This document shows, piece by piece, positions 1-9,054 of a DNA stretch of 64,000 nucleotides. The notes beneath the pieces were generated by a model. The model was not told the DNA's origin. It searched no databases and saw nothing but the letters and a program-made list of their open reading frames with translations. Made by a program: the position numbers and the translations under genes. Numbering within the stretch: the stretch's first letter is position 1; each line of letters begins with the position of its first letter. Source of the DNA: DATAOG01 sp963753685 (GTDB taxonomy: Bacteria; Pseudomonadota; Alphaproteobacteria; Geminicoccales; Geminicoccaceae); NCBI GenBank assembly GCA_963753685.1, contig CAVWDE010000011.1:62001-126000 (forward strand). The letters are read 5' to 3'.

Positions 1-89
1 GACTGGGCGAGCGCCGGCGACGCCGCCATTCCGGCAAGAAGAAATAACACTGGTGTTGTCAGGAACTTAGAGGCGTATTTGATGTTCAT
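1..89 (-). CDS. 5' end of a secreted protein gene, cut by the window edge
   Basis: The reading frame opens with ATG at 89, preceded by GGAGAC about 6 bases upstream, and runs off the left edge. The 29 visible residues look like a classical Sec signal peptide: a short basic start (MNIKYASK), a hydrophobic core (VLFLLAGMAA) and a likely cleavage site SPALA-Q. The mature protein lies outside the window, so function cannot be given. It is on the same strand as the substrate-binding-protein array, 121 bases downstream of its last gene, so it could be co-transcribed with it. Confidence 0.6.
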   Translation of the reverse strand, partial: MNIKYASKFLTTPVLFLLAGMAASPALAQ

Positions 90-210
90 GATCGTCTCCA
101 ATGGTGTGGCGTTTCGCTTCGATCGGCATCCGCACCGACTGCGTCGGTACGCGCGCACCTTACGGGCCGGCCGTGGCTTCGAGCGCCGGGACCAGCGCCG
201 GTGACATGGC

Positions 211-1212
211 TTACGCCTTCAGTTCGCGCTTGAGCTCTTTGAGGAAGCGCCAGTCGGTGCCCTCGGCTAGAATCTCGTTGGGGCTCGAGTGGATCATCCC
301 GGCCTCGTGCAGACGCAGCGCGTAAAAGCGCATGGTGTCCTCGGGGTCGTAATACCTCCACTCCCGGTACTTGATCTCAGTGAGCGTCTGGAGCGCGTAT
401 TCGTAGCGCGACCCGGCCTCGACCAGACGTTGCGCCGCGCTCTCCGGCTGGTCGGCGCAATAGTCGGCGGACTTGAGAATGGCGCGCAGGTAACGCTTGG
501 TCGCGATCGGATGGTCGCGCACGAACTGCCGGCTGCTGAACAGCACGCAGCACAGGTACTGCGACCAAGGCTTGTCCTGGATCGTGCTGATGATCACGCG
601 ACCGATCTTGCGGTCCCTCAGCTCCTGAGGCTCGGGCGGAAAGGCGAGAAAGGCGTCGGCTTGGCGTTGCGCAAAGACCTCCATGGGGTTGCCGCCGGGG
701 CTCGTGACCCACTCGAAGTCGGTGCGCGGGTCGAGCCCGACGTGCGCGGCGATGATCGCCATATAGTAGTAGCCATCCGAGTTCAGGTCCTGGATGGCGA
801 CCCGCTTGCCCCTGAGTTCGCTGATCGTGCGGACGGGCTCGTGCGCGAACAGCTCGTAGCAGCCGGAATGAACCCCGGACAAGCCGGTGATGGGCAAGCC
901 GTTGTCCATGTGCGAGACCAGCGTGCCCGCGAAGGTGTTGGCGAAATGGCAGTCCCCGCGCGCGACCAGCTCGGGGATGGTGAAGGACTCGGGCACCGCC
1001 ACGTAGCGGATATCGGTGAACCCTTCGGCGCGCAGCAGGTCCTCGGCCACCAGCAGCGGTGCCAGGCAGTTGTTCGAGTAGTAGGCCAGCTTGATGGTGG
1101 TGGTCTCCGGCGGCCCGTCGTCGGCGCGCGATCCCCGGGCGCCGAGCATGCCGGCGGCGCCGGCGGCGGACAGGCCGGTCAGGAAGTGGCGGCGATTCTG
1201 CCTGATCTGCAT
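211..1212 (-). CDS. Tat-exported ABC substrate-binding protein, NMT1/THI5-like (array copy A)
   Basis: A protein of 333 residues and the most downstream member of the array. The start is ATG at 1212, with GGGGGAAG about 6 bases upstream. A longer in-frame start at 1266 would bury the Tat motif 18 residues inside. Residues 4-12 read RQNRRHFLT, followed by a hydrophobic stretch rich in Ala and Gly, as in Tat signals. The mature part has the periplasmic-binding fold signatures shared by all copies: SNNCLAPLLVAEDLL near residue 50, SGCYELFAHEP near 110, FPPEPQELRDR near 195 and a basic C-terminus ending KRELKA. Where other copies have QYFCC this one has QYLCC, and its gap to the next upstream copy is unusually long (about 300 bases). 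Ligand unknown. Confidence 0.85.
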   Translation of the reverse strand: MQIRQNRRHFLTGLSAAGAAGMLGARGSRADDGPPETTTIKLAYYSNNCLAPLLVAEDLLRAEGFTDIRYVAVPESFTIPELVARGDCHFANTFAGTLVSHMDNGLPITGLSGVHSGCYELFAHEPVRTISELRGKRVAIQDLNSDGYYYMAIIAAHVGLDPRTDFEWVTSPGGNPMEVFAQRQADAFLAFPPEPQELRDRKIGRVIISTIQDKPWSQYLCCVLFSSRQFVRDHPIATKRYLRAILKSADYCADQPESAAQRLVEAGSRYEYALQTLTEIKYREWRYYDPEDTMRFYALRLHEAGMIHSSPNEILAEGTDWRFLKELKRELKA

Positions 1213-1511
1213 CAAAGCTTCCCCCTTCAAAAGCTGACTCCGGCGGGCAATCGGGTCGTTCTGCAAACGCTCTGGCGCACCGCCGAAGCTGCGTCACCAT
1301 GTCACCTTGTATGGCTGTCGAAGGGCACGATCGCATAGGTTGGAGCCTGAGGAAAGCGCTTTTTGCCGCGGTCGACCGAGCGTTTTCGGCGTCGGGCGCG
1401 CACCCTCGTCTCACAATCGCGGGCTCGCCGTGAGGGCAGCTCGAACCCGCACCGCCGGCCGATCTCGGTTCTGCAGCGCCGCGAACGCCCGGCGGGCCCT
1501 GGAGGAGTCGC
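1213..1511. other. 299-bp intergenic gap inside the array
   Basis: This is by far the longest spacer in the array; the other spacers are roughly 14 to 60 bases. It lies between the stop of broken copy B and the start of copy A. I see no coding frame, repeat or clear hairpin in it. It is large enough to hold a separate minus-strand promoter for copy A, but I could not identify convincing -35 and -10 boxes. Confidence 0.5.
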
Positions 1512-2512
1512 TCACGCCTTCAGCTCGCGCTTGAGCTCGTTGAGGAACCGCCAGTCGGTGCCCTTGGCGATGATCTCCTGCGGGGTCGATTTGATCATAC
1601 CGACCTCGTGCAGCCGCAGCGCGTAGAACCGGATCGAGTCCTCGGGATCGAGCTCGCGCCAGACATCGTAATGCACCTCGGTGAGGCTCTGCAGCGCGTA
1701 GTCATATCGGTTTGTGAACCCTGCATCGACCAGACGTCGCGCGGCCCGCTCCGGCTCGGTGGCGCACAGATCGGTGGCCTTGAGCGTGGCGCGCAGCACG
1801 CGCTTGGTCGCGATCGGATATCTGTGGATGAACTCGGTATTGCCGGCGAGCATGCAACAGAAGTACTGTGACCATGGACGATCTTCGGAGCTATTGACGA
1901 TCACGTTGCCGATGTGCCGGGCACGCAGCTCCTGGGGCTCCGGCGGAAAGCCGAGAAAGGCATCGACCTTGCCGGCGGCGAAGAGGTCCACGGGCTTGGG
2001 GTCCGTGCTGGCGACCCAGTTGATGTCTTTTGCGGGGTCGAGCCCGACATAGGCGGCCATGAGCGGCCAAGAAGACGTGCGGGCTCGAGCCGATGGCCTC
2101 GATGGCCACACTCTTGCCCTTCAGATCCAGGATCGTGTGGACCCCTCCCCGCGCGCGAACAGTTCGAAGCAACCGGGGTGGATCCCGGCCACGACCGTGA
2201 TCGGGTCGCCGGCATCAATCGGGATCACGAGTGGTCCGGCGAAGTGGACACCGAAATCGATTTTGCCACTTGCGATATTCACGTGCTGGGTGGCCGCCGG
2301 AATTGCCACATAGCGGACATCGGTGAAGCCCTCCGCGCGCAGCAGATCGTCGGCGATGTAGCCGGGCGCAAACAGATCCCCGGTATCTAGGGAGGCGGAT
2401 CGTAGTCATTTCGGGCGGTCCGCTCGTCGGCGAACGCTGTCGGTTGCCGAAGATGCCGGCGGTGCCGGCCGCGGACAGGCCGGCCAGGAAATCGCGGCGA
2501 TGAAGACTGCAC
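1512..2512 (-). pseudogene. Frameshifted NMT1/THI5-like substrate-binding protein (array copy B)
   Basis: The homologous protein can be followed for its full length only by changing frame several times. The start is probably GTG at 2512, placed after AGGAGACTTCC exactly where intact copy H has its ATG. Successive pieces are RRDFLAGLSAAG, then LFAPGYIADDLLRAEGF, then GIHPGCFELFA, then ILDLKGKSVAIEAIGSS, then MAAYVGLDPAKDINWV running to the usual KRELKA end. Every break fits extra bases: one near 2503, one near 2390 in a CCTCCC run, two around 2145-2155 in a G-rich run, and one near 2062. The final 199 residues are intact in one frame. Either the gene is dead or the consensus contains insertion errors. 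Confidence 0.75.
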
Positions 2513-2565
2513 GGAAGTCTCCTTTCCTGAAATCCAGCGCGGCCGGCCAGACCCGGCAGCTCATG

Positions 2566-3570
2566 TCACGCCTTCAGCTCACGTTTGATCTCGTTCAGGA
2601 AGCGCCAGTCGGTGCCCTCGGCGATGATCTCCTGCGGCGTGGACCGGATCATGCCGGCTTCGTGCAATCGAAGCGCGTAGAAGCGGATCGTGTCGTCGGG
2701 GTCGAACACGCGCCATTGGTCGTAGGGGACCTCGTCGAGCATCTCGCGGACATACTCGATCTGCGTGGTGAAGCCGGCGTCGACCAGCGCTCTCGCCACC
2801 CGCTCCGGATCGGACACGCACACGTCGGCGCCTTTGAGCACGGCGCGCACCGCGCGTTTGGTCGCGACCGGATACTTCTGAGTGAACTCCGTGTTGCCGG
2901 TCAACATGCAGCAGAAATACTGCGACCAGGGTTGGTCCACGGCGCTGTTGACGATCACGTTGCCGATATGCCGGGCGCGCAGCTCCTGGGGCTCCGGCGG
3001 AAAGCCGAGGAAGGCATCGATCTTGCCCGCGGCGTAGAGCTCCATGGGCACGGGATCCGGGCTCGCGACCCAGTTGATGTCCTTGGCGGGGTCGAGGCCG
3101 ACGTAGGTCGCCATGCTGGCCAGGAACACATGCTGGCTGGAGCCGAGGGCCTGCACGCCGACACTTCTGCCCTTGAGGTCGGCGATCGTCCGGATGCGCT
3201 GATTGGCGAACAGCTCGAAGCAGCCCGGGTGGACGCCGGCCAGCATCGTCAGGCGCTGGCCCGCGTCCATCGAGATGATCAGCGGCGCGACGAAGTTGGT
3301 GCTGAAGTCGATCTCGCCGCGCGCGATCTTGGTCGCCTCCTCGGTCCCGGCCTGGGTCGGCACGTAGCGGACGTCGGTGAAGCCCTCGAGGCGCAGCAGG
3401 TCCGGCAGGTACTGCGGGGCGATGCAGATGACCGGGATCTTGCCGATGCGGATCGTGGTGACCTCGGGCGGCGGCTCGCCGGCGAGCGCGCGGCGGCCGC
3501 CGACCACGCTTGCGGCGCCGGCCGCCGAGAGCCCGGCGAGGAATTGGCGACGATTCGGTCCGATCTGCAT
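2566..3570 (-). CDS. Tat-exported ABC substrate-binding protein, NMT1/THI5-like (array copy C)
   Basis: 334 residues. The start is ATG at 3570 with GGAGG 6 bases upstream. The Tat motif is PNRRQFLAG at residues 5-13. This copy belongs to the HPGCFELFA group: VICIAPQYLPDLL near residue 50, GVHPGCFELFANQ near 110, SSQHVFLASMATYVGLDP near 145 and PWSQYFCCML near 205. It is followed, after the stop, by a leader block nearly identical to the one between copies I and H. The ligand cannot be inferred; known relatives bind sulfonates, nitrate, pyrimidine precursors or small aromatics. Confidence 0.87.
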   Translation of the reverse strand: MQIGPNRRQFLAGLSAAGAASVVGGRRALAGEPPPEVTTIRIGKIPVICIAPQYLPDLLRLEGFTDVRYVPTQAGTEEATKIARGEIDFSTNFVAPLIISMDAGQRLTMLAGVHPGCFELFANQRIRTIADLKGRSVGVQALGSSQHVFLASMATYVGLDPAKDINWVASPDPVPMELYAAGKIDAFLGFPPEPQELRARHIGNVIVNSAVDQPWSQYFCCMLTGNTEFTQKYPVATKRAVRAVLKGADVCVSDPERVARALVDAGFTTQIEYVREMLDEVPYDQWRVFDPDDTIRFYALRLHEAGMIRSTPQEIIAEGTDWRFLNEIKRELKA

Positions 3571-3634
3571 CCAAGCCTCCTGTTTCCGACCCCCGCCACT
3601 GCATCACCTGCGACGGGTCCGCACAGCCAGAGCC

Positions 3635-4624
3635 TCACGCCTTCAATTCGCGCTTGATCTCGTTCAGGAAGCGCCAGTCGGTGCCCGCGGCGAGGATCTC
3701 GTTGGGACTGGACTTGATCATGCCGACATCATAGAGCCGAAGCGCGTAGAACCGCATCGAGTCCTCAGGGTCGAACTCGCGCCATCGATCGTACGGCAGC
3801 TCGGTCAGGGTCTGGAGCGCGTAGTCGTACTTCTCTGTGTACCCGGCATCGACCAGACGTCGCGCGGCGCGCTCCGGGTCTGCGACGCAGAGGTCGGCGG
3901 CCTTGAAAACGGCACGGAGAAAACGCTTGGCGGCGATCGGATGGTCACGGACGAAGTCCCGGTTGCCGATCGCTATGCAGCAAAAGTACTGCGACCATGG
4001 CTGGTCCGTGCTCATGCTGAGAATCATGCGACCAATGTTCCGGGCGCGCAACTCCTGTGGCTCGGGAGGGAAGCCAAGAAACGCATCGACTTTGCGTTCG
4101 ACAAACAGCTCCATGCCGGTGGGGGTCGTGACCCACTCGATGTCGTTCTGGGGGTCGATCCCGACCTGCGCCGCGATCACCGAAAGGAGCAGGTGCCCGT
4201 CCGTACCGAGCCCATAGATGCCAAGCCTCTTACCCTTCAAATCGCTGATGGTTCGGATCGGCTCGTGGGCGAACAGCTCGTAGCACCCAGGATGGATCCC
4301 CGCCAGCGCCGTGATCGGCTCGCCGGCATCCAGCTGAGAGACGACCCATGCAGCGGTGTTGAGGTTGAAGTCGATTTCACCTCGCGCGACCGCATCGAGC
4401 GGTAGATCGGGCACGTAGCGGACATCGGTGAACCCTTCCGCGCGCAGCAGTTCCTCGGCGATGTCTCCTGGCGCAAGGCAAATGTTCGGGAAATAGTTAA
4501 GCCGGATCGTGGTTGTTTCCGGCGGTGCGTCGTCGGCGAGCGAGCCGCGGGCGCCAAGCACACTGGCGGCCGCGGCCATTGACGCGCTGGTGAGGAAACC
4601 GCGGCGGTTCTGAATGATCGGCAT
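3635..4624 (-). CDS. Tat-exported ABC substrate-binding protein, NMT1/THI5-like (array copy D)
   Basis: 329 residues from ATG at 4624, which has GGAGGAC about 6 bases upstream. An upstream in-frame ATG at 4672 is rejected because it would put the Tat motif at residue 20. The Tat motif IQNRRGFLTS is at residues 4-13. The copy belongs to the GCYELFA group: NICLAPGDIAEELLRAEG, then GIHPGCYELFAHEPIRT, then GLGTDGHLLLSVIAAQVGIDP. It lacks one or two residues after the signal and in the loop before ELFVERKVDAFLG compared with neighbours. A hairpin (4649-4665) lies between the stop of copy E and this start. Confidence 0.87.
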   Translation of the reverse strand: MPIIQNRRGFLTSASMAAAASVLGARGSLADDAPPETTTIRLNYFPNICLAPGDIAEELLRAEGFTDVRYVPDLPLDAVARGEIDFNLNTAAWVVSQLDAGEPITALAGIHPGCYELFAHEPIRTISDLKGKRLGIYGLGTDGHLLLSVIAAQVGIDPQNDIEWVTTPTGMELFVERKVDAFLGFPPEPQELRARNIGRMILSMSTDQPWSQYFCCIAIGNRDFVRDHPIAAKRFLRAVFKAADLCVADPERAARRLVDAGYTEKYDYALQTLTELPYDRWREFDPEDSMRFYALRLYDVGMIKSSPNEILAAGTDWRFLNEIKRELKA

Positions 4625-4648
4625 GCGAAAGTCCTCCATCATGTTCAG

Positions 4649-4665
4649 CTCGGGCTCAACCCGAG
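4649..4665 (-). promoter_or_regulatory. Intergenic hairpin between array copies E and D
   Basis: CTCGGG (4649-4654) and CCCGAG (4660-4665) form a perfect 6-bp stem with a 5-base loop. It sits 9 bases after the stop of copy E and about 25 bases before the start of copy D. There is no following T-run, so an RNA-stability or processing element is more likely than a terminator. Confidence 0.45.
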
Positions 4666-4673
4666 ACCACATT

Positions 4674-5693
4674 TCATGCCTTCAGCTCGCGCTTGATCTC
4701 GTTCAGGAAGCGCCAGTCGGTGCCTCTGGCAATGATCTCCTGTGGGAGTGATTGAATCATTCCCACCTCATGCAGCCGCAGGGCGAAGAACCGCACCGTG
4801 TCCTCGGGCTCGTAGCTGCGCCAGCGATTGTAGGGAACTTCCTGAAAGACCTGTCGCATGAGGTCGTAGCGTGGCGTACGCCCGCGGTCCACCAGCAGCC
4901 GCGACGCGCGGTCCGGCTCCTGCGCGCACACGTCCGTCGCTTTCAAGATGGCGCGCAGGGCGCGCTTGGTGGCGACCGGGTGCTGCTGGACGAACGGCCG
5001 GTGCGCCGCCGCCATGCAGCAAAAGTATTGCGACCAGGGCCGATCAACGTTGCTGTTGACGAGCACGTGGCCGATCCCGCGGGCGCGCAGATCCTGCGGC
5101 TCCGGCGGGAAGCCCAGGAAGGCATCGACCCGGCCCTGTATGAATAGCTGCTTCGGAGCAGGATTTGTGACCCAGGTAAGGTCCTCGGCAGGGTCAAGCC
5201 CCACGTAGGCCATCATGCTCGCGAGGAATACATGCTCCGGACCGCCGACCGCGCGGATGGCCACGGTCTTTCCCTTGAGGTCGCGCAAGGTGTCCAGCGG
5301 CTCTGCGGTGAACAGCTCGAAACACCCAGGGTGGACCCCCGCCAGGATGGTGATCGGCTGGCCACGGTCCAGTCGCACGATGAGGCGGGCCGAGAAGTGC
5401 ATGTTGATGTCCACCTCGCCCGAAGCGAGGGCGTCAGCGATGTCGTAGGGCCCCGCCTTTTTGACATAGACCACGTCGGTGAAACCCTCGAGCCGGAGCA
5501 AATCCTCCGCCACGTACTGCGGGGCCTGACACATGCTGGGCGTCAGCACCAGCCGGATGGTGGTCGTCTCCGGCGGGCCTTCGGCGGCCGGCGGCGGCGC
5601 GGCCGCGAGGGCTTCGCGAGCGCCAAGCACCCCAGCAGCCGCGGCCAGCGACGCGCTCGCCAGGAAATCGCGACGGCTATGAATGCTCAGCAT
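4674..5693 (-). CDS. Tat-exported ABC substrate-binding protein, NMT1/THI5-like (array copy E)
   Basis: 339 residues, the longest intact copy. The start is ATG at 5693 with GGAGGACTTCTC just before it. The Tat motif IHSRRDFLAS is at residues 4-13. The extra length comes from an Ala/Pro-rich linker (AAAPPPAAEGPPE) directly after the signal, absent in the other copies. It belongs to the GCFELF group (GVHPGCFELFTAEPLDT). The common QELRAR reads QDLRAR here. The tail is the shared FLNEIKRELKA. Confidence 0.86.
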   Translation of the reverse strand: MLSIHSRRDFLASASLAAAAGVLGAREALAAAPPPAAEGPPETTTIRLVLTPSMCQAPQYVAEDLLRLEGFTDVVYVKKAGPYDIADALASGEVDINMHFSARLIVRLDRGQPITILAGVHPGCFELFTAEPLDTLRDLKGKTVAIRAVGGPEHVFLASMMAYVGLDPAEDLTWVTNPAPKQLFIQGRVDAFLGFPPEPQDLRARGIGHVLVNSNVDRPWSQYFCCMAAAHRPFVQQHPVATKRALRAILKATDVCAQEPDRASRLLVDRGRTPRYDLMRQVFQEVPYNRWRSYEPEDTVRFFALRLHEVGMIQSLPQEIIARGTDWRFLNEIKRELKA

Positions 5694-5740
5694 GAGAAGT
5701 CCTCCATCAGACTCGGCTCGGGCTCAGCCCAGGACCATAT

Positions 5741-6739
5741 TTACGCCTTCAGCTCCCGCTTTATTTCGTTCAGAAAGCGCCAGTCGGTGCCCTCGGCCAG
5801 GATCGCGTTCGGGGTTGCTTCGATCATGCCCGCCTCGTGGAGCCGGAGCGCGTAGAACCTGAGCGTGTCCTCGGGATTGTACTCGCGCCACTTTCCGTAG
5901 GGGACCTCGGTCAGTGTCTGGAAGGCGTGGTCATAGCGCGGCGTGAACCCGCCATCGACCAGACGTCGGGCAACCCGCTCCGGCTCGGCCACACAATAGT
6001 CAGCGACCTTGAGGATGGCGCGCAGGACGCGCTTGGTCGCGATCGGATGCTGGTCGATGAACGCCGTGTTGCCGGCCAGCATGCAACAGAAATATTGGGA
6101 CCACGGGCGATCCACCGAGCTGTTGAGGATGACGCGGCCGATGTTCCGGGCGCGCAGCTCCTGGGGGGCAGGCGGAAAGCCGAGGAAGGCGTCGATCTCG
6201 CCAGCGGCAAACCGCTCCATGGGTCGGGTCGTGACCCAACGAACGTCTTGATTGGGGTCGAGCCCCACGTAGGTCAGCATGCTGGCTACGAACACATACA
6301 AGCCGCTATCCAGGCCAGGCACCCCCACGCTCTTCCCCTTCAGGTCGGCGATGCTGCGGATGGGCGCGCGCGCGAACAGCTCGAAGCAGCCGGGGTGCAC
6401 ACCGGCCACCACGGTGATCGGCGCGCCGGCAGCCATCGCGATGACCAGTGGTGCTGCGAAGTTCAGGCTGAGGTCGACCTCGCCGCGGGCGATCTTCTCC
6501 GCCGCGCCGGTGCCCGCCCCCACTGGCACATAGCGAATGTCGGTGAAGCCCTCGGCGCGCAGCAGCTCCTCGGCGGCGTATTGAGGCGCAAGACACAGGC
6601 TGCGCAGCCTGCCGAGCCGGATGGTCGTGGTCTCGGGCGGTGCCGCGTCGGCGACCGCTCCCCGCGCGCCAAGGGCGCCGGCAGCCAGCGCCAACGACGC
6701 GCCGGCCAGAAAATCGCGGCGACTTTGAATGATCTGCAT
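5741..6739 (-). CDS. Tat-exported ABC substrate-binding protein, NMT1/THI5-like (array copy F)
   Basis: 332 residues from ATG at 6739, preceded by GGAGGGACTTCTC. The in-frame upstream ATG at 6763 is unlikely because it lies inside the remnant gene. The Tat motif is IQSRRDFLAG (residues 4-13). Characteristic pieces are SLCLAPQYAAEELLRAEG, GVHPGCFELFARAPIRS and SGLYVFVASMLTYVGLDP. The loop before the FPP motif is shortened (TTRPMERFAAGEIDAFLG) and reads FPPAPQELRAR. Its leader overlaps the tail of the remnant at 6760-6933. Confidence 0.87.
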   Translation of the reverse strand: MQIIQSRRDFLAGASLALAAGALGARGAVADAAPPETTTIRLGRLRSLCLAPQYAAEELLRAEGFTDIRYVPVGAGTGAAEKIARGEVDLSLNFAAPLVIAMAAGAPITVVAGVHPGCFELFARAPIRSIADLKGKSVGVPGLDSGLYVFVASMLTYVGLDPNQDVRWVTTRPMERFAAGEIDAFLGFPPAPQELRARNIGRVILNSSVDRPWSQYFCCMLAGNTAFIDQHPIATKRVLRAILKVADYCVAEPERVARRLVDGGFTPRYDHAFQTLTEVPYGKWREYNPEDTLRFYALRLHEAGMIEATPNAILAEGTDWRFLNEIKRELKA

Positions 6740-6759
6740 GAGAAGTCCCTCCGCTCTGC

Positions 6760-6933
6760 TCAATCCGGGCTCAACCCGAGACCAATGCTCACGCGGACGA
6801 ACCTCGGCAGCCGCACCGTAGTCGTCTCCGGCGGACCCTCGGCGGCGAGCGCTGGGCGGGCGCCAAGCAGCGCTGCGGCGCCAGCCGCGGACAAGCTCGT
6901 CAGGAAATGGCGACGCGACTGGGTGATCGGCAT
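6760..6933 (-). pseudogene. 57-codon remnant of a further substrate-binding-protein copy (copy G')
   Basis: ATG at 6933, with GGGAGGTCTCC in front, opens a normal paralogue: ITQSRRHFLTSLSAAGAA, a signal-like Ala-rich stretch, then EGPPETTTVRLPRF. The frame then passes straight into sequence matching the last Ala codon, the stop and the hairpin leader that follow other copies (GCGTGAGC then GGTCTCGGGTTGAGCCC), read in a wrong frame, and stops at 6760. The simplest reading is an internal deletion of roughly 280 codons that joined codon 46 or so to the 3' end of the gene. The best local match is copy I (VRLPKF). It keeps a ribosome-binding site and an intact signal, so a short secreted peptide could still be made. 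Confidence 0.75.
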
Positions 6934-6946
6934 GGAGACCTCCCTC

Positions 6947-7958
6947 TCAAGTCTTCAGCTCGCGCTTGAGCTGGTCGACGAAGCGCCAGTCGGTGCCCTC
7001 GGCGAGGATCGCGTTCGGGGTCGCGCCGATCATGCCGACCTCGTGCAGCCGCAATGCGAAGAAGCGCATCGTGTCCTCGGAATCGTACTCGTGCCAACGG
7101 TCGTAGGGCACGTCCTGGATGGTCTGGAGCGCGTAGTCGTAGCGCTCGGTGAAGCCGCCGTCGACCAGCCGGCGGGCGGCGGTCGCGGGGTCGGCGCTGC
7201 AGAAGTCGGCGGCCTTGAAGGTCGCGCGCAGGAAGCGCCTGGTCGCGACCGGATGAGCGCGCACCCAGGCGCGGTTGCCGTAGATCATGCAGCAGAAATA
7301 CTGCGACCAGGGCTGGTCGGTGACCGTATTGAGGATCACGCGGCCGACCTTGCGGGCGCGCAGCTCCTGCGGCTCCGGCGGAAAGCCGAGAAAGGCATCG
7401 GTCTTGCCGGCGGCGAACAGCTCCTTGGCATTGCCGTCCGGTGGCACGATCCACTCGATGTCCTGCTTCGGGTCGAGGCCGACGTGCTTGGCCATGATCG
7501 AGAGGTACAGATGCCCGCTCGAGGCCGAGCGTCTGGATGCCGACCCGCCGGCCCTTGAGGTCGCCGATGCTGCGGATCGGCTCGTGCACGAACAGCTCGT
7601 AGCAGCCGGCATGCAGGCCGGCGAGCGCGGTGATCGGCAGGCCGGCATCCAGATGGTAGATCGACCGCGCCGGCGAAGCTCGCGCCGAAGTCGACCTCGC
7701 CCTTGGCGATCATCTGCGGCGCGCTGAAGCCGCCGGCGGCTTTCACGTACTGGACATCGGTGAAGCCTTCGGCGCGCAGGAGCTCCTCGGCCACATCCAA
7801 GCGGGGCGAAGCAGATCGCCGTCGTCGAACGCCAGGCGGATCGTGGTGGTCTCCGGCGGCCCCTCGTCGGCGAGCGCTTCTCGGGCGCCAAGGATGCCGG
7901 CGGCGCCGGCGGCGGACAGGCCGGCCAGGAAATCGCGGCGACTTTGAATGATCTGCAT
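6947..7958 (-). pseudogene. Frameshifted NMT1/THI5-like substrate-binding protein (array copy G)
   Basis: The start is ATG at 7958 after GGAGGACTTCGC, with Tat motif IQSRRDFLAG. The protein then needs four frame changes, all equal to one extra base: near 7805-7825 (before ICFAPL), near 7792-7803 (before DVAEELLRAEG), near 7664-7672 (before SIYHLDAGLPIT) and near 7517-7527 (before SGHLYLSIMAKHVGLDP). From there the frame is open to the C-terminus, which reads FVDQLKRELKT instead of the usual FLNEIKRELKA. Decay and consensus error both remain possible. Confidence 0.75.
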
Positions 7959-7980
7959 GCGAAGTCCTCCGCCACGTCCG

Positions 7981-7998
7981 CTCGGGCTGCCGCCCGAG
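7981..7998 (-). promoter_or_regulatory. Intergenic hairpin between array copies H and G
   Basis: CTCGGGC (7981-7987) and GCCCGAG (7992-7998) form a perfect 7-bp stem with a TGCC loop. It starts 5 bases after the stop of copy H. No T-run follows on the minus strand. Confidence 0.5.
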
Positions 7999-8003
7999 AT
8001 AGC

Positions 8004-8999
8004 TCACGCCTTCAGCTCGCGTTTGATCTCGTTCAGGAAGCGCCAGTCGGTGCCGGCGGCGATGATCTCCTGCGGGGTCGACGTGATCATGTCGACCTCG
8101 CGCAGCCGCAGCGCGTAGAAGCGCAGCGTGTCCTCCGAGTCGAACTCGCGCCATTTGTCGTAGGGCAGCTCGGTCAGCGTCTGGAGCGCGTATTCGTAGC
8201 TGTCGGTGAAGCGGCCATCGACCAGCCGTCGTGCCGCCGTCTTCGGCTCATTGGCGCACATGTCGGTGGCCTTGAGGATCGCTCGCAGCGCGCGCTTGGT
8301 GGCGATCGGATGGTCGCGCACGAACGCCCGGTTGCTGTACAGCAGGCAGCAGAAATACTGCGACCACGGCTGGTCGGTGACCGAGTTGAGGATCACGCGA
8401 CCGATCTTGCGGGCGCGCAGCTCCTGCGACTTGGGCGGGGCGCCGAGAAAGGCATCGACCTTGCCGTCGATGAACAGCTCCTTGAAGTTGAAGTCGGCGT
8501 TGGTGATCCAGTTGATGTCGGTGTGCGGGTTCAGACCGACATGCGCCGCCATGATCGACACCAGCAGGTGCGAGCTGGAGCCCTCTCTCTGGATGCCGAC
8601 GGTCTTGCCGCGCAGGTCGCTGATGGTCCGGATCGGCTCGTGCGCGAACAGCTCGTAGCAGCCGACGTGGATACCGGCGAGCGCCGTGATCGGTTCGCCC
8701 GCATCGAGGTGAGAGACCAGAAACGCCGCGGACTCGAAATCGAAGTCGAGCTCGCCGCCGGCGACCGGGCTGCGCTGCTTCGGCGTCACGTGGTGGATGT
8801 CGGTGAACCCTTCCGCCCGCAGCAGGTCATCGGCGATGTACTCGGGAGCACCGCACATGTTGGGGTCGTAACCCAGCCGGAGCGTGGTCACCTCCGGCGG
8901 CCCTTCATCGGCGAGCGAGCTCCGCGGGCCCAGGACGCCGGCCGCGCCGGCCGCGGATAAGGCGGTCAGGAAATCGCGGCGACTTTGCGTGATCGGCAT
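8004..8999 (-). CDS. Tat-exported ABC substrate-binding protein, NMT1/THI5-like (array copy H)
   Basis: 331 residues from ATG at 8999, with AGGAGACTTCC ahead. The Tat motif is TQSRRDFLTA. It belongs to the GCYELFA group: NMCGAPEYIADDLLRAEG, GIHVGCYELFAHEPIRT, SSSHLLVSIMAAHVGLNP. It departs from the array consensus at the normally conserved FPPEPQELRAR segment, which reads APPKSQELRAR, and in the segment before it (HHVTPKQRSPVAGGELDFD, shorter than in others). That divergence could mean a changed ligand or relaxed constraint. Confidence 0.86.
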   Translation of the reverse strand: MPITQSRRDFLTALSAAGAAGVLGPRSSLADEGPPEVTTLRLGYDPNMCGAPEYIADDLLRAEGFTDIHHVTPKQRSPVAGGELDFDFESAAFLVSHLDAGEPITALAGIHVGCYELFAHEPIRTISDLRGKTVGIQREGSSSHLLVSIMAAHVGLNPHTDINWITNADFNFKELFIDGKVDAFLGAPPKSQELRARKIGRVILNSVTDQPWSQYFCCLLYSNRAFVRDHPIATKRALRAILKATDMCANEPKTAARRLVDGRFTDSYEYALQTLTELPYDKWREFDSEDTLRFYALRLREVDMITSTPQEIIAAGTDWRFLNEIKRELKA

Positions 9000-9030
9000 G
9001 GAAGTCTCCTTTCCTTTTAAATCCAGCGCG

Positions 9031-9046
9031 GCCGGGCAGACCCGGC
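9031..9046 (-). promoter_or_regulatory. Intergenic hairpin between array copies I and H
   Basis: GCCGGG (9031-9036) and CCCGGC (9041-9046) form a 6-bp stem with a CAGA loop, 9 bases after the stop of copy I. The surrounding 50 or so bases recur almost unchanged at 2513-2565. Confidence 0.45.
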
Positions 9047-9054
9047 AGCTCAGC

